From: Veillonellaceae bacterium DNF00626
GTDB taxonomy: Bacteria > Bacillota > Negativicutes > Veillonellales > Dialisteraceae
Length of the DNA stretch: 46,292 nucleotides
Reading direction: 5' to 3'
Assembly: GCA_001553355.1 (NCBI GenBank)
Contig: KQ960878.1
Coordinates: 1 to 46,292, forward strand
Made by a program: the position numbers and the translations under genes. Below the pieces are notes generated by a model. It worked only from the letters and a program-made list of their open reading frames with translations, had not been told where the DNA came from and did no database searches. Of the stretch, positions 18,163 to 27,618 are shown piece after piece. Each line of letters starts with the position of its first letter. Positions within the stretch are counted from its first letter, which is position 1.

Positions 18163-19020
18163 TTATCCGATGATATAAGGGACAGCATCAATATCATTGA
18201 CCGGCATAATATGAGCGCCGTCGGAATGAATGTCACGGAGTGAATTAACTAAGTCTTTAGCAATAGCGAGACCGGTATCTCGATTTCCTTTTTCCATAAT
18301 ATCTAATATGGATTGAGGGACATGAACGCCCGGCACATTATTATTGAAATATAGAGCCATTTTGATGCTTTTGAGAGGTACGATACCAAATAGCACAGGA
18401 AGTCCGATTTCTTTTGCGCCGGATAAAAATTCTTCGGCTTTTTTTATTTCATAAATTGGTTGTGTCTGTACGAATTGAGCACCTTTGAGTTTTTTTGATT
18501 CTAATCGCTTTAACTCTTTATCTAAATCATCGGCGCCCGGGTTGGCGGTGGTACCGATATAGAAATCAGTGGATGAATCTAATTCGTGGCCATTCATATC
18601 ATAACCGTGGTTTAACGTGTGGGCTATTTCGATAAGACCATTGGAATCTATTTCAAAAACGCCTTGTGCATGAGGGTGATCTCCTATGTCCGTCGGATCT
18701 CCGGTGAGGGTAAGGATATTATGTACTCCTAAGGCAGCAGCGCCTAAGAGTTCAGCTTGGAGACCGATGATATTTCTATCTCGGCAAGTGAGATGAAATA
18801 TAGATTCTACACAATATCGTTGTTGAATGATAGAGGCGAGAGCAATAGGACTCATGCGTAATTTTGCCATAGGACAGTCGGCAATATTGACAGCATCTAC
18901 AACGGATGCAATTTTTTGGATATCTTTTTCGGTTTTACTAGAAGATGCACTTTTAGGTGGATCCAATTCTACGGTGATGGCGAATTGGTGATGTGCGTTT
19001 TTATTTTTCAGTGTGGACAT
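18163..19020 (-). CDS. metF: 5,10-methylenetetrahydrofolate reductase
   Basis: MetF reduces methylene-THF to methyl-THF, the methyl donor for MetH. The 285-residue protein shows the MTHFR barrel motifs: VELDPPK near the start (the catalytic-Glu strand), HLTCRDRN, ILTLTGDP (flavin contact), and QFVQTQPIYEI followed by GLPVLFGIVPL. The frame is open from a TTG at 19044, but AAAGGA lies 8 nt before ATG 19020, giving the start MSTLKNKN. It is the last gene of the T-box-controlled operon and lies 35 nt after metH. Together the three genes make the B12-dependent methionine branch. Confidence 0.93.
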   Translation of the reverse strand: MSTLKNKNAHHQFAITVELDPPKSASSSKTEKDIQKIASVVDAVNIADCPMAKLRMSPIALASIIQQRYCVESIFHLTCRDRNIIGLQAELLGAAALGVHNILTLTGDPTDIGDHPHAQGVFEIDSNGLIEIAHTLNHGYDMNGHELDSSTDFYIGTTANPGADDLDKELKRLESKKLKGAQFVQTQPIYEIKKAEEFLSGAKEIGLPVLFGIVPLKSIKMALYFNNNVPGVHVPQSILDIMEKGNRDTGLAIAKDLVNSLRDIHSDGAHIMPVNDIDAVPYIIG

Positions 19021-19055
19021 AAGAGAGTTCCTTTCTTGTAACAATAAAATTTTCG

Positions 19056-21434
19056 TTATGAGCGATTTTTCATGATTTCATCAGCTTTGTGAATAGCATC
19101 TATACCATCTTTGCTATATGAATCAGCGCCTATCGTTTCGGCGTATTCCGGAGTAACAACGGCACCGCCAACCATAATGGATGTGCCGGGCATTTTTTCT
19201 TTAAAGACTTTTACTGTGGCTTCTAATTCGGGAAGCGTGGTGGTCATGAGGGAACAGAGTCCGGTGATGTCCGCATTATATTTCTTCGAAGATTCAATAA
19301 ATGTATCAATGCTTACATCTTTACCTAAATCAATGACTTTATAACCGCTGTTTTCCATTAGTGCTGCAACGATATTCTTTCCCAAATCATGAATATCTCC
19401 TTGTACCGTGCCGATGATGAAAGTACCTTTAGAATATTTCTTAATATTGGGGAAAAGTTCTTTTAGTGTGCTAAAGGCTGATTGCATGGCTTCTGCTGCC
19501 ATCATTACTTGCGGCAGATAGACCTTTCCGGCACCGTAACCGTCACCAATTTCTGTCATAGCAGGTGTGAGCGCATCTTGAATAAGTGATTCAGATGAAA
19601 TATGTTCTTGAATGCATTTTTTGATACATTCTACGGCTATTTCTTTTTCTCCGTTTTTTATAGCGTCTTTGAGCGCTTCTAACGGTGATTGATTGGTATC
19701 TATTTTCGGGGGTTCTTTTTGAGAGGTAGATTCAGTTGTAACAGATTGAATAAAATGATTCGCCCCCGGATCAAAGCCTAAGAGCAGGTTTGCATTGATA
19801 AAGGCTTTTTGTATTTCTTTATCTAAAGGATTTATGATGGGTGCATTGATACCGATTGCAAAAGCCATAGTAAGAAAGGCTGCATTGATTTGCGGTCGTG
19901 CAGGTAAACCGAAAGAAATATTACTTGTACCCATGACGCAGGGGAAACCGAATTCTTCTTTGTAAAGCGCAATAGTGCGAAGTGTTTCTTTCGCACCGTC
20001 TTTTCCGGCTCCTACCGTAAGAACAAGTGGGTCTAATAGTAAATCTTCTTTTCGAAGTCCTATTTCTTTGGCCTCTTTGATGATTTGGCGAATAATAGAT
20101 ACTCGTTTTTCTGCGGTTTCCGGTAATTCACCTTTGGCAAGGGGAAGGCAAAGCACGGCAGCACCATAAGTTTTGGCTAATTGTAAAACTTGGCGCATGG
20201 TATCTTTATTTTCCGCATTCACTGAATTAATGAGTGGTCTACCGGGATAAATCTTTAAGGCGGCTTCAATGACTTTGGGGTCTGTGCTGTCAATGGAAAG
20301 CGGTGTGGGACAAAGAACAGAAAGTTGTAAGATGGCATTTTTCATGGCGTCTATTTGATTGATACCCGGGACACCCATATTGACATCAAGGACATGTGCA
20401 CCGGCATGAATTTGTTCTAAAGCCTCTTTTTTTACCGATACAAAACTTCCGGCTTGGATATCTTCACGTAATTTTTTTCGACCGGTAGGATTGATGCGCT
20501 CACCGATTTTTACCGGAGCATAAGCATCTCCGATGAAAACAGAATTAGTTCGTGATGTAAGGGCAGTGAAAGGAGAAATTTCCGTTCTTGCACTTGCAGG
20601 TAAGGATGGCAATATTTTCTTAACGGCTTTGATATGCTCCGGTGTTGTACCACAGCAGCCACCAAAGTAGGAAACACCTAATTCGGCAAAGCGTGAGACT
20701 GACGAGGCAAAATCTTCCGGTTGAAGAGGAAATATTGTTTCACCGTGTTCAAAAATAGGCAGACCGGCATTGGGTTGAATAATAACCGGCTTATTAGTTA
20801 CTGATAAAATGTCCGAAGTGACAGATAATAATTGTTCCGGTCCTAATGAACAGTTGGCACCTATGATATCAGCACCTAAAGCATCTAAGAGAATGGTGGC
20901 ACTTTTGGGGTCCGTGCCTGTGATAGTGCGACCGTCCTCCAAATAAGACATTTGTGTAATGATCGGCAAAGAACAAGCCGCTTTGGCAGCGATGACAGCC
21001 GCTTTCATTTCTTGGATATCAATCATCGTTTCTATGATTAAATAATCTGAACCGGCACGAGAAAGCGCCTTGGCGGAACGGTAGAAATTTTCACACGCTT
21101 CGTCAAAAGACAATTCACCGATGGGATGAATAAATTTTCCTGATGGACCGATATCACCGGCGATATGAACTTTATTACCGCAAGCGATACGAATATTTTG
21201 CACAGCTGCTTCGGCAATAGCTTCTACTTTATCAGATAAATCATAATCAGATAGTTTAATAGGGGATGTACCAAATGTATTGGTGGTAATCCATTCACTT
21301 CCTGCATCTTTATAAGCTTTATGAATGCTTTGAACGATATCAGGATGGGAAATATTATAATAATCGGGGCAATGTCCGACGCTTAATCCGTGGCGTTGGA
21401 GCATCGTGCCCATGCCCCCGTCAAATAATTTCAT
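19056..21434 (-). CDS. metH: Cobalamin-dependent methionine synthase, core without activation domain
   Basis: MetH transfers the methyl group of methyl-THF through cobalamin to homocysteine. The 792-residue protein has the homocysteine domain (about 1-285) with zinc ligands Cys195, Cys260 and Cys261 (GGCCGTTP), and the pterin domain starting at GERINPTG (311-318). The cobalamin cap lies at about 585-660, and the Rossmann B12 domain carries DIHDLGKNIV, where His682 is the lower axial cobalt ligand. The sequence ends after the B12 domain, so the C-terminal AdoMet-binding reactivation domain of E. coli MetH is missing from the chain. That domain is supplied by the gene just upstream in the same operon. 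Confidence 0.96.
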   Translation of the reverse strand: MKLFDGGMGTMLQRHGLSVGHCPDYYNISHPDIVQSIHKAYKDAGSEWITTNTFGTSPIKLSDYDLSDKVEAIAEAAVQNIRIACGNKVHIAGDIGPSGKFIHPIGELSFDEACENFYRSAKALSRAGSDYLIIETMIDIQEMKAAVIAAKAACSLPIITQMSYLEDGRTITGTDPKSATILLDALGADIIGANCSLGPEQLLSVTSDILSVTNKPVIIQPNAGLPIFEHGETIFPLQPEDFASSVSRFAELGVSYFGGCCGTTPEHIKAVKKILPSLPASARTEISPFTALTSRTNSVFIGDAYAPVKIGERINPTGRKKLREDIQAGSFVSVKKEALEQIHAGAHVLDVNMGVPGINQIDAMKNAILQLSVLCPTPLSIDSTDPKVIEAALKIYPGRPLINSVNAENKDTMRQVLQLAKTYGAAVLCLPLAKGELPETAEKRVSIIRQIIKEAKEIGLRKEDLLLDPLVLTVGAGKDGAKETLRTIALYKEEFGFPCVMGTSNISFGLPARPQINAAFLTMAFAIGINAPIINPLDKEIQKAFINANLLLGFDPGANHFIQSVTTESTSQKEPPKIDTNQSPLEALKDAIKNGEKEIAVECIKKCIQEHISSESLIQDALTPAMTEIGDGYGAGKVYLPQVMMAAEAMQSAFSTLKELFPNIKKYSKGTFIIGTVQGDIHDLGKNIVAALMENSGYKVIDLGKDVSIDTFIESSKKYNADITGLCSLMTTTLPELEATVKVFKEKMPGTSIMVGGAVVTPEYAETIGADSYSKDGIDAIHKADEIMKNRS

Positions 21435-21454
21435 AATGACACTTCCTTTCGTTG

Positions 21455-22120
21455 TTATGTTTCCCTAAAAGGGCAAGTAAGTAAACGACAATGACGACAT
21501 GCAATTCCCTGCTTAGGCTGTGGACAAGAAGAAATACCGATGATGGCACTAACAGATTTTCGGGGATAAAGCATAGAAAAATCTGTTACTTGAATTCCGA
21601 TTTGATCAGCACCGATGATACGGCATAATTCTCGTTGCTGCGTTACCGCCCAATCTCCATAGCCCGGACTAAAACGCCATGTGGTTTTTTGTCCTGAAGG
21701 AGCTAATTTTTTCTTGATATAATCATTGACTTGATCGGCGATATGTTCAGTTGCTGCAGTAGCAGCTGCGTCTAATAAAAGACCTTGTACATAATGACCT
21801 TCTTTAAAATGGCGATCAGAGGCCTTTTCTATTTCATCTCCTAAAGTAACAGCTATGACAGCAACAGAAACAGATGTTTTTAAGTGATTAAGAATAGAGT
21901 TTCCTTGGAGAGTCAATGGAGAGGGAGAGTTAATCAGCCCTTTCCGGGGAATGTAAGGCCATATTTGCCATATTCCTTTAGGTGTAGACAAAGCCAATGC
22001 TTCTGTGACAGCATCCTCAATGGCGTTTTTAGGGAATTCTTTTGCACGAGGATTCATACCGGCATAGCGCATCATCTCTGTGCGATCAATTTGAAATAAA
22101 GTACCGTTATAAAAAGGCAT
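21455..22120 (-). CDS. Stand-alone MetH reactivation (AdoMet-binding) domain protein
   Basis: A 221-residue protein matching the vitamin B12-dependent methionine synthase activation domain. Its hallmark RFSPGYGDW (149-157) contacts AdoMet in MetH, and MLYPRKSVSAIIG follows. It should reductively remethylate oxidised cob(II)alamin on the separate MetH core encoded 20 nt downstream. The C-terminal 25 residues carry a Cys cluster (C.....C..C......CPFRE), an addition also seen in free-standing activation proteins of anaerobes and perhaps a redox or metal site; that role is inference. AAGGAGG precedes the ATG. It is the first gene after the T-box leader. Confidence 0.9.
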   Translation of the reverse strand: MPFYNGTLFQIDRTEMMRYAGMNPRAKEFPKNAIEDAVTEALALSTPKGIWQIWPYIPRKGLINSPSPLTLQGNSILNHLKTSVSVAVIAVTLGDEIEKASDRHFKEGHYVQGLLLDAAATAATEHIADQVNDYIKKKLAPSGQKTTWRFSPGYGDWAVTQQRELCRIIGADQIGIQVTDFSMLYPRKSVSAIIGISSCPQPKQGIACRHCRLLTCPFRET

Positions 22121-22140
22121 CTTATACCTCCTTTCTCAAT

Positions 22141-22171
22141 AAAAAAACCTTCGTCCGTTAAGGGACGAAAG
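22141..22171 (-). terminator. T-box attenuator terminator
   Basis: A 9-bp GC-containing hairpin with a 6-nt loop is followed by seven T residues on the minus strand, immediately after the T-box motif and about 20 nt before the first gene of the methionine operon. Confidence 0.88.
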
Positions 22172-22405
22172 TATCGTGTTACCACCCAATTTTATAAATA
22201 CATCACTGTATTTACCTTTGTAGGTACGCCGGTCTAAGCCATAAATACCGCAGCGCTGTAACGGGCACACCCGGCAGACTTAATTATTCGGCCTGTCCGA
22301 CTCAGAAACCATCTTCAGTAAATCTCATTTTGCTTCTTTTCACCGATTGAAGCTCTCTGTAAAAACTACTTTTTACTTACTCTTTTCATCATAGTCAATT
22401 TTTAA
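22141..22405 (-). promoter_or_regulatory. T-box leader, probably methionine-specific
   Basis: Read on the minus strand, the leader has the antiterminator T-box TGGGTGGTAACACG (22188-22175), which pairs with the tRNA acceptor end. Next comes the competing terminator, CTTTCGTCC/GGACGAAGG (22171-22163 with 22156-22148) with a T7 run. Upstream, stem I elements are visible: AGTAA pairing with TTACT, a GGTG apical motif, and ATG followed by A just before TTACT in the expected specifier position. An ATG specifier fits the downstream metH/metF genes. Uncharged tRNA-Met should allow read-through. T-box identity is strong; the specifier is an inference. Confidence 0.88.
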
Positions 22406-22413
22406 TTAATGAT

Positions 22414-22442
22414 ATGATAGCATGTGAGTATGTATACGTCAA
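22414..22442 (-). promoter_or_regulatory. Promoter of the methionine T-box operon
   Basis: On the minus strand, TTGACG (22442-22437) and TATCAT (22419-22414) are separated by 17 nt. Transcription would start about 10 nt before stem I of the T-box leader. Confidence 0.85.
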
Positions 22443-22792
22443 ACAAAAAAATGAAAAAGTAATATATTTTTGCTATGGTTTCTCTATTGATATGCATGAA
22501 GAAGTTTTTCTCATTACTCTCCGCTGTAAGAAAAATATGTTAAAGAGGCGGATAAAATTTCAAAAAAATAATCAGAGGTCGAAATATATAATAAGTAGAG
22601 AAGGGTATTCTGTTTAATAGATATAGTGTGGGTTAGGTGTTTCTGGATATAAAAAAATAAAAAAGATAGCGTGTTTTACAAAAAAGTATACACTTATTAT
22701 TCTCTTTTTCGTAAAAAGTATTTGTGATATGATATATAAAATACAAAACATGTGGCTACAATAATAGTGAGCTATTGAATGTAGGAGGATGC
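22443..22792 (+). other. Intergenic region upstream of the ribose operon
   Basis: It lies between the divergent methionine and ribose promoters and is AT-rich. The only clear signal is an extended -10, TGATATGAT (22725-22733), about 60 nt before rbsK, with a weak -35. No clear repressor operator was found; a GTATAC at about 22687 is too short to call. The short open frame at 22414-22617 is not credible as a gene. Confidence 0.45.
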
Positions 22793-23683
22793 ATGAAGTA
22801 TATTTCCGTTATTGGCAGTTGTAATATGGATATGATCGTAGAGTCGGATATCAGACCTAAAGCAGGTGAAACGGTCATGGGAAAACGACTTATATTATCA
22901 CCTGGCGGAAAAGGAGCAAATCAGGCAGTGGCGGCGGCGAAAGTCGGCGGTGATGTCTATATGATTGGTTGTGTCGGGGATGATGCCAATGGTGAAATGA
23001 TGTGTCATACATTGCAAAATAATGGTGTGCATACGAAATATGTAAATGTGTTATCGAATGAAATCACAGGAACGGCACATATTATTTTAGCTGAAGGCGA
23101 TAATAGTATTATTGTTCTGTCCGGTGCTAATGGAAAAGTGAATCAAGCGGTAGTAGATAAAGCATGGGATATTATTTCTCAATCGGCTATTATTTTATTG
23201 CAACATGAAATACCGTTGGATACAGTAGGATATATCATTCAACGGGCGTATGACGAAAAGATACCTGTTTTGCTGAATCCGGCGCCTTATGCGGATATTC
23301 CGAAAGATTGGATTGATAAAGTGTCGTATTTGACACCTAATGAACATGAGGCAGCTTTAATATTTCCTCACATGACACGGGAAGAAATATTACATGCCTA
23401 TCCGCGAAAAGTGGTAATGACCATAGGAAAAGAGGGAGTCATTTACGGAGATAATGACAGTATTGTTCATGTACCGGGGTTTGATGTATCTGTGGTAGAT
23501 ACGACCGGTGCAGGCGACACATTTAATGGGGCTTTTGCTGTGGCATGCACGGAAGGTAAATCTATGGAAGAAGCTGTGCGATTCGCTAATGCGGCGGCGG
23601 CTTTATCCGTGGGGAAAATCGGTGCGCAAGCGGGGATGCCCGTACGAGAAGAAGTGGAGGAATTATTGTCATGCAAAAGATAG
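22793..23683 (+). CDS. rbsK: Ribokinase
   Basis: RbsK phosphorylates ribose to ribose-5-phosphate. The 296-residue PfkB-family protein has SCNMDMIVESD at the substrate-binding N-terminus, the GGKGANQAVAAAK signature and the C-terminal DTTGAGDTFNGAF signature whose Asp is the catalytic base. The frame opens at TTG 22775, but AGGAGG at 22783-22788 points to ATG 22793 (MKYISVIGS), though with a tight 4-nt spacing. It is first in rbsKDACB, so the kinase precedes transport, and it overlaps rbsD by 13 nt. Confidence 0.95.
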   Translation: MKYISVIGSCNMDMIVESDIRPKAGETVMGKRLILSPGGKGANQAVAAAKVGGDVYMIGCVGDDANGEMMCHTLQNNGVHTKYVNVLSNEITGTAHIILAEGDNSIIVLSGANGKVNQAVVDKAWDIISQSAIILLQHEIPLDTVGYIIQRAYDEKIPVLLNPAPYADIPKDWIDKVSYLTPNEHEAALIFPHMTREEILHAYPRKVVMTIGKEGVIYGDNDSIVHVPGFDVSVVDTTGAGDTFNGAFAVACTEGKSMEEAVRFANAAAALSVGKIGAQAGMPVREEVEELLSCKR

Positions 23684-24075
23684 GAATTCTGAATAGTCAT
23701 ATAGCTAAAGTTTTATGTGACTTAGGACATACGGATCAAATTTGTGTAGGTGATTGCGGGTTACCGGTGCCGGAAGGTGTAGCTAAAATTGATTTAGCAC
23801 TTAAATTAGGGCAGCCGACATTCATTGATGTAGTTCGAGAAATAGCTACTTATATGGAAATACAAAAAGTTTATGTCGCCAAAGAAACAGAAACGAAAAA
23901 TCCGAAACAATGGCAAGATTTGCATGAAGTATTTCCGGAAGATAAAGTAGAATGGGTTGTCTTGGATAACCATGAAATATTTAAGCAACAGACGAAAAAA
24001 TCTAAAGCGATTATTCGCACAGGAGAAATAACACCTTTTTCCAATATTATTTTAGAATCAGGCGTAATTTTTTAA
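23671..24075 (+). CDS. rbsD: D-ribose pyranase
   Basis: RbsD interconverts the pyranose and furanose forms of ribose so that RbsK can use the sugar. The 134-residue protein has the conserved LGHTDQICVGDCGLPVP with catalytic His20 and the C-terminal IRTGEITPFSNIILESGV motif. Length is normal. The start lies within the rbsK end, so the two genes are translationally coupled. It is 9 nt from rbsA. Confidence 0.95.
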   Translation: MQKIGILNSHIAKVLCDLGHTDQICVGDCGLPVPEGVAKIDLALKLGQPTFIDVVREIATYMEIQKVYVAKETETKNPKQWQDLHEVFPEDKVEWVVLDNHEIFKQQTKKSKAIIRTGEITPFSNIILESGVIF

Positions 24076-24084
24076 GGGGTAATT

Positions 24085-25566
24085 ATGGAAATAAAATTGG
24101 AAGGGATTTGTAAATCTTTTGGGGCTAATCGCGTATTAACCGGTGTTGATTTACATGTCAAATCAGGCGAAATTCATGCTCTTATGGGAGAAAATGGAGC
24201 CGGGAAGTCTACTTTAATGAATATATTGACCGGGATTCATAAAGCTGATTCGGGGAAAATATTTATTGACGGTAAAGAAGTAATCTTTAAAAATAATAGA
24301 GATGCAGAATTGCATGGGATTGCGTTTATTCATCAAGAATTAAATGTATGGCCCAATCTGTCGATATTAGAAAATCTTTTTATGATGCGTACACCCAAAA
24401 ATAAATGGGGCTTTATTGATTATCAAAAAATGACTCAACTGGCAGAGGAAAAGTGTAAAGAAATAGGGATAACTTTGCCGTTAAAAAAATTAGCCGGTGA
24501 ATGTTCAGTAGGGCAGCAGCAGATGACGGAAATCACTAAAAGTTTAATGCTTGATGCAAAAGTGGTTATTATGGATGAACCGACAGCTGCTTTGACCGAA
24601 CGAGAAGCCAATCGTCTTTTTGCGGTGATGAAGAAATTAAAAGCACGTGGTGTATCAGTGATTTATATTTCTCATCGTATGGAAGAAGTATTTACCAACT
24701 GTGATCGAATTACGGTCATGCGAGATGGACGAGCTATTGCCACTTCACTGACGAAAGATACGGACATGGAAACAGTGGTAAAAAATATGGTGGGACGTGT
24801 TTTATCAGAGTATTATCCTGAGAGAACAAATACGCCGGGAGAGGAATTTTTCAAAGTGGAAAACTTTTCTGAACCGGGGGTATTTCAAAATATTTCCTTT
24901 TCCCTTCGTCGGGGAGAAATATTAGGTGTTGCCGGGCTTATGGGTGCCGGTAGAACAGAAATTATGAGGGCGATATTTGGTATTGATCACTGTAAAACAG
25001 GGAAGATTATTTATGAAGGAAAAGAAATATCCATAAAAAAGCCGTTGGATGCCATTAAACAAGGGTTTGGCTTTATTACAGAAAATAGAAAATCGGAAGG
25101 TTTGATTTTAGATTTTTCTATTGTGCAAAATATCGCGCTACCGAATGGAGAACGTTTGTCGAAACATTATTGCATTAATAAGAAATCAGAATTTACTTTT
25201 TGCCAAAAAATGTCGGAAAAATTAGGCGTTAAAGCAGAAGATATTCGCTTGCCTGCCGGTACACTATCCGGCGGAAATCAGCAGAAAGTGGTTATTGCCA
25301 AGTGGGTTGGAATGAATCCGAAATTATTGATTTTAGATGAACCGACACGAGGCATTGATATCGGGGCAAAGCGTGATATTTACGATTTGATGAATACATT
25401 AACGGCGCAAGGCGTTTCTATTATTATGGTGTCTTCTGAACTGTCAGAAGTTCTTGGTATGAGTGATCGAATTATGGTTATTCACGAAGGAAAATTAGCA
25501 GGCATTTTGGAACATAAGGAAGCGACCCAAGAAAAAATTATGACACTGGCAACCGGAGGCATGTAA
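24085..25566 (+). CDS. rbsA: Ribose ABC transporter ATP-binding protein
   Basis: RbsA is the double-domain ATPase of the ribose importer. The 493-residue protein has Walker A GENGAGKST (35-43), the signature VGQQQMTEI and Walker B VVIMDEPTAALT in its first half. The second half has the degenerate P-loop GLMGAGRTE typical of sugar importers of the RbsA/MglA type, followed by LSGGNQQKVVIAKW and LLILDEPTRGIDIG. Its stop overlaps the rbsC start (TAATG). Confidence 0.95.
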   Translation: MEIKLEGICKSFGANRVLTGVDLHVKSGEIHALMGENGAGKSTLMNILTGIHKADSGKIFIDGKEVIFKNNRDAELHGIAFIHQELNVWPNLSILENLFMMRTPKNKWGFIDYQKMTQLAEEKCKEIGITLPLKKLAGECSVGQQQMTEITKSLMLDAKVVIMDEPTAALTEREANRLFAVMKKLKARGVSVIYISHRMEEVFTNCDRITVMRDGRAIATSLTKDTDMETVVKNMVGRVLSEYYPERTNTPGEEFFKVENFSEPGVFQNISFSLRRGEILGVAGLMGAGRTEIMRAIFGIDHCKTGKIIYEGKEISIKKPLDAIKQGFGFITENRKSEGLILDFSIVQNIALPNGERLSKHYCINKKSEFTFCQKMSEKLGVKAEDIRLPAGTLSGGNQQKVVIAKWVGMNPKLLILDEPTRGIDIGAKRDIYDLMNTLTAQGVSIIMVSSELSEVLGMSDRIMVIHEGKLAGILEHKEATQEKIMTLATGGM

Positions 25567-26507
25567 TGATGAATATGGAAAAAATAAAGAATTTAGCAAA
25601 AGATATGGGACCGCTTATCGGTTTGATCATTCTTTTTATTGTTATTTCTACGTTGAACGATAGTTTTATAGAAATTTCCAATTTAAAAAATTTAGCACGG
25701 CAAGTGTCGATAAATGCTTTAATTGCTTTTGGTATGACGTTTGTTATTTTGACCGGCGGTATTGATTTATCTGTCGGTTCAATTTTGGCGCTGTCCAGTG
25801 CCCTTATGGCAAGTTTAATTGTGAAAGGGATGAATCCTGAGACAGCTATTTTTGTGGCGGCTTTGATAGGTGTTGGCCTTGGCATCGTGAACGGCGTTAT
25901 TGTTTCCTATGGCAATGTGGCTCCTTTTATAGCGACTTTGGCAACGATGACAATTTATCGTGGAGCAACCTTGGTATTTACTAATGGAAATCCTATTAGC
26001 GGATTATCGGATGATCCGACATTTATTGCTTTCGGGCAGGGTTTCCTTTGCGAAATTCCGGTGCCTGCTATTGTGATGTTTATATCATTTATTATTTTAC
26101 TGTTTGTTTTATCAAAGACACCGTTAGGCAGACAGACTTATGCCGTAGGCGGTAATGAAAAAGTATCTTATATTTCAGGCATTAAAATTGACAGAGTCAA
26201 GATTTTTGCCTATGCATTGACAGGCGGACTTTGTGCCATGGCCGGGGCGATACTAACGTCTCGATTAAATTCAGCACAACCGACAGCAGGGATGGGTTAT
26301 GAATTAGACGCTATAGCAGCTGTTGTATTGGGAGGAACAAGTCTTGCCGGTGGTAAAGGTCGTATATCAGGCACATTGATCGGTGCACTTATTATCGGTA
26401 CATTGAACAATGGCTTGAATATATTAAATGTTTCCAGTTTTTATCAGCAAGTGGTCAAAGGGGCGGTTATATTGTTAGCCGTTATTATGGACCGCAAAAA
26501 ATCCTAA
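25566..26507 (+). CDS. rbsC: Ribose ABC transporter permease
   Basis: RbsC forms the membrane channel of the ribose importer. The 313-residue protein has many hydrophobic segments and the family motifs ALIAFGMTFVILTGGIDLSVGS and YELDAIAAVVLGGTSLAGGKG, the latter being the ATPase-contact region. The first ATG overlaps the rbsA stop; a second Met follows directly. GGAGG inside the rbsA end serves as ribosome binding site. Confidence 0.95.
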   Translation: MMNMEKIKNLAKDMGPLIGLIILFIVISTLNDSFIEISNLKNLARQVSINALIAFGMTFVILTGGIDLSVGSILALSSALMASLIVKGMNPETAIFVAALIGVGLGIVNGVIVSYGNVAPFIATLATMTIYRGATLVFTNGNPISGLSDDPTFIAFGQGFLCEIPVPAIVMFISFIILLFVLSKTPLGRQTYAVGGNEKVSYISGIKIDRVKIFAYALTGGLCAMAGAILTSRLNSAQPTAGMGYELDAIAAVVLGGTSLAGGKGRISGTLIGALIIGTLNNGLNILNVSSFYQQVVKGAVILLAVIMDRKKS

Positions 26508-26520
26508 GGAGGTAAGTAGA

Positions 26521-27429
26521 ATGTTGAAAAAAATTGCGTTAGCTTGTATGGTAGGTGCAGCTTTGCTGTCCGTATCGGGTTGTGGCTCATCTGATAAGAA
26601 AGATGCAGCCAAAAGTGACAAAAAAGTAACTATCGGATTTTCTGTATCCACACAAAACAATCCATTTTTCGTTACAATGGCTAATGGAATCAAAGAACAA
26701 GCTAAAAAAGCAGGTGTAGATGTAAAAATTGTGGATGCTCAGAATGACCCGGCAAAACAAGCTAATGACATTGCCGATTTAATTCAAGGAAATATTAATG
26801 TATTGATTGTCAATCCTGTTGACTCTGCCGCTATTTCCAATTCAGTGGTAGCTGCCAATAAGGCAAAAATCCCGGTTATCACGGTGGATCGTTCTTCCGA
26901 TAAAGGTGAAGTGACATCTCATATCGCATCCAATAATGTTAAAGGCGGCGAAATGGCAGCTGATTATATCATAAGTAAAGTGGGAGAAGGCGCACCGGTA
27001 CTTGAATTAGAAGGTATTCCGGGAGCTTCGGCTACTCGTGAAAGAGGACAAGGATTCCATAATATTGCTGATAAGAAATTAAAAGTATTAGCTAAACAGT
27101 CAGCAGACTTTGATCGGAGCAAAGGCCTTACAGTGGCAGAAAATATGCTTCAAGCCAATGGTGATGTAAAAGCTATTTTTGCGCAGAATGATGAAATGGC
27201 ATTAGGCGCTATCGGCGCTGCTAAATCAGCAGGGAAGAAACTTCTTATTATTGGTTTTGATGGGACTGATGACGGATTAAAGGCTATTAAAGATGGAGAC
27301 ATGGCAGCTACTATTGCACAGCAACCTGATAAAATGGGTGAAATTGCGATAGAAGTAGCTATGAAGATTATCAAAGGTGAAACAGTAGAGAAAAATATTG
27401 CCGTTGATTTGAAATTGGTAGAAAAATAA
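26521..27429 (+). CDS. rbsB: Ribose ABC transporter substrate-binding lipoprotein
   Basis: RbsB captures ribose outside the inner membrane. The 302-residue protein has a lipoprotein signal with lipobox SVSGC and lipidation at Cys21, then the type I periplasmic-binding fold: IGFSVSTQNNPFFVTMANG, QANDIADLIQGNINVLIVNPVDS, and FAQNDEMALGA in the C-terminal lobe. Lipidation fits tethering in a diderm Firmicute. AAGGAGG 8 nt upstream marks the start. It is last in the operon; no RbsR-type regulator gene adjoins. Confidence 0.95.
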   Translation: MLKKIALACMVGAALLSVSGCGSSDKKDAAKSDKKVTIGFSVSTQNNPFFVTMANGIKEQAKKAGVDVKIVDAQNDPAKQANDIADLIQGNINVLIVNPVDSAAISNSVVAANKAKIPVITVDRSSDKGEVTSHIASNNVKGGEMAADYIISKVGEGAPVLELEGIPGASATRERGQGFHNIADKKLKVLAKQSADFDRSKGLTVAENMLQANGDVKAIFAQNDEMALGAIGAAKSAGKKLLIIGFDGTDDGLKAIKDGDMAATIAQQPDKMGEIAIEVAMKIIKGETVEKNIAVDLKLVEK

Positions 27430-27443
27430 TGTAGGGAAATAAT

Positions 27444-27500
27444 AAAGTACAAAAAAGTCGTAAGGATGGAAATGCCTTACGACTTTTTTGTACTTTAACA
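27444..27500. terminator. Strong terminator after the ribose operon
   Basis: A perfect 22-bp stem (27444-27465 with 27475-27496) with a 9-nt loop. The stem includes matched A6 and T6 runs, so it can work in both directions. Confidence 0.9.
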
Positions 27501-27552
27501 GTTACGAAAGAGGGATATTCAAAGAACTTGAAAAAGGTAGAGTATAAATATA

Positions 27553-27581
27553 TTGACGATAGCGGATACCCTCTTTATAAT
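27553..27581 (+). promoter_or_regulatory. murB promoter
   Basis: TTGACG (27553-27558) and TATAAT (27576-27581) are exactly 17 nt apart. The promoter lies inside the open frame upstream of murB, which excludes the 22-residue N-terminal extension. Confidence 0.92.
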
Positions 27582-27618
27582 GAGTAGAGATTTAATTGCT
27601 CAGAGAAAAGGGTATTTT

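Noticed and set aside
22414-22617. 67-codon + strand open frame
   Set aside because: It overlaps the promoter of the T-box operon, has no good ribosome binding site and its sequence looks random and basic.
27553-27618. N-terminal extension of murB
   Set aside because: The apparent start codon is part of the -35 hexamer of the murB promoter.
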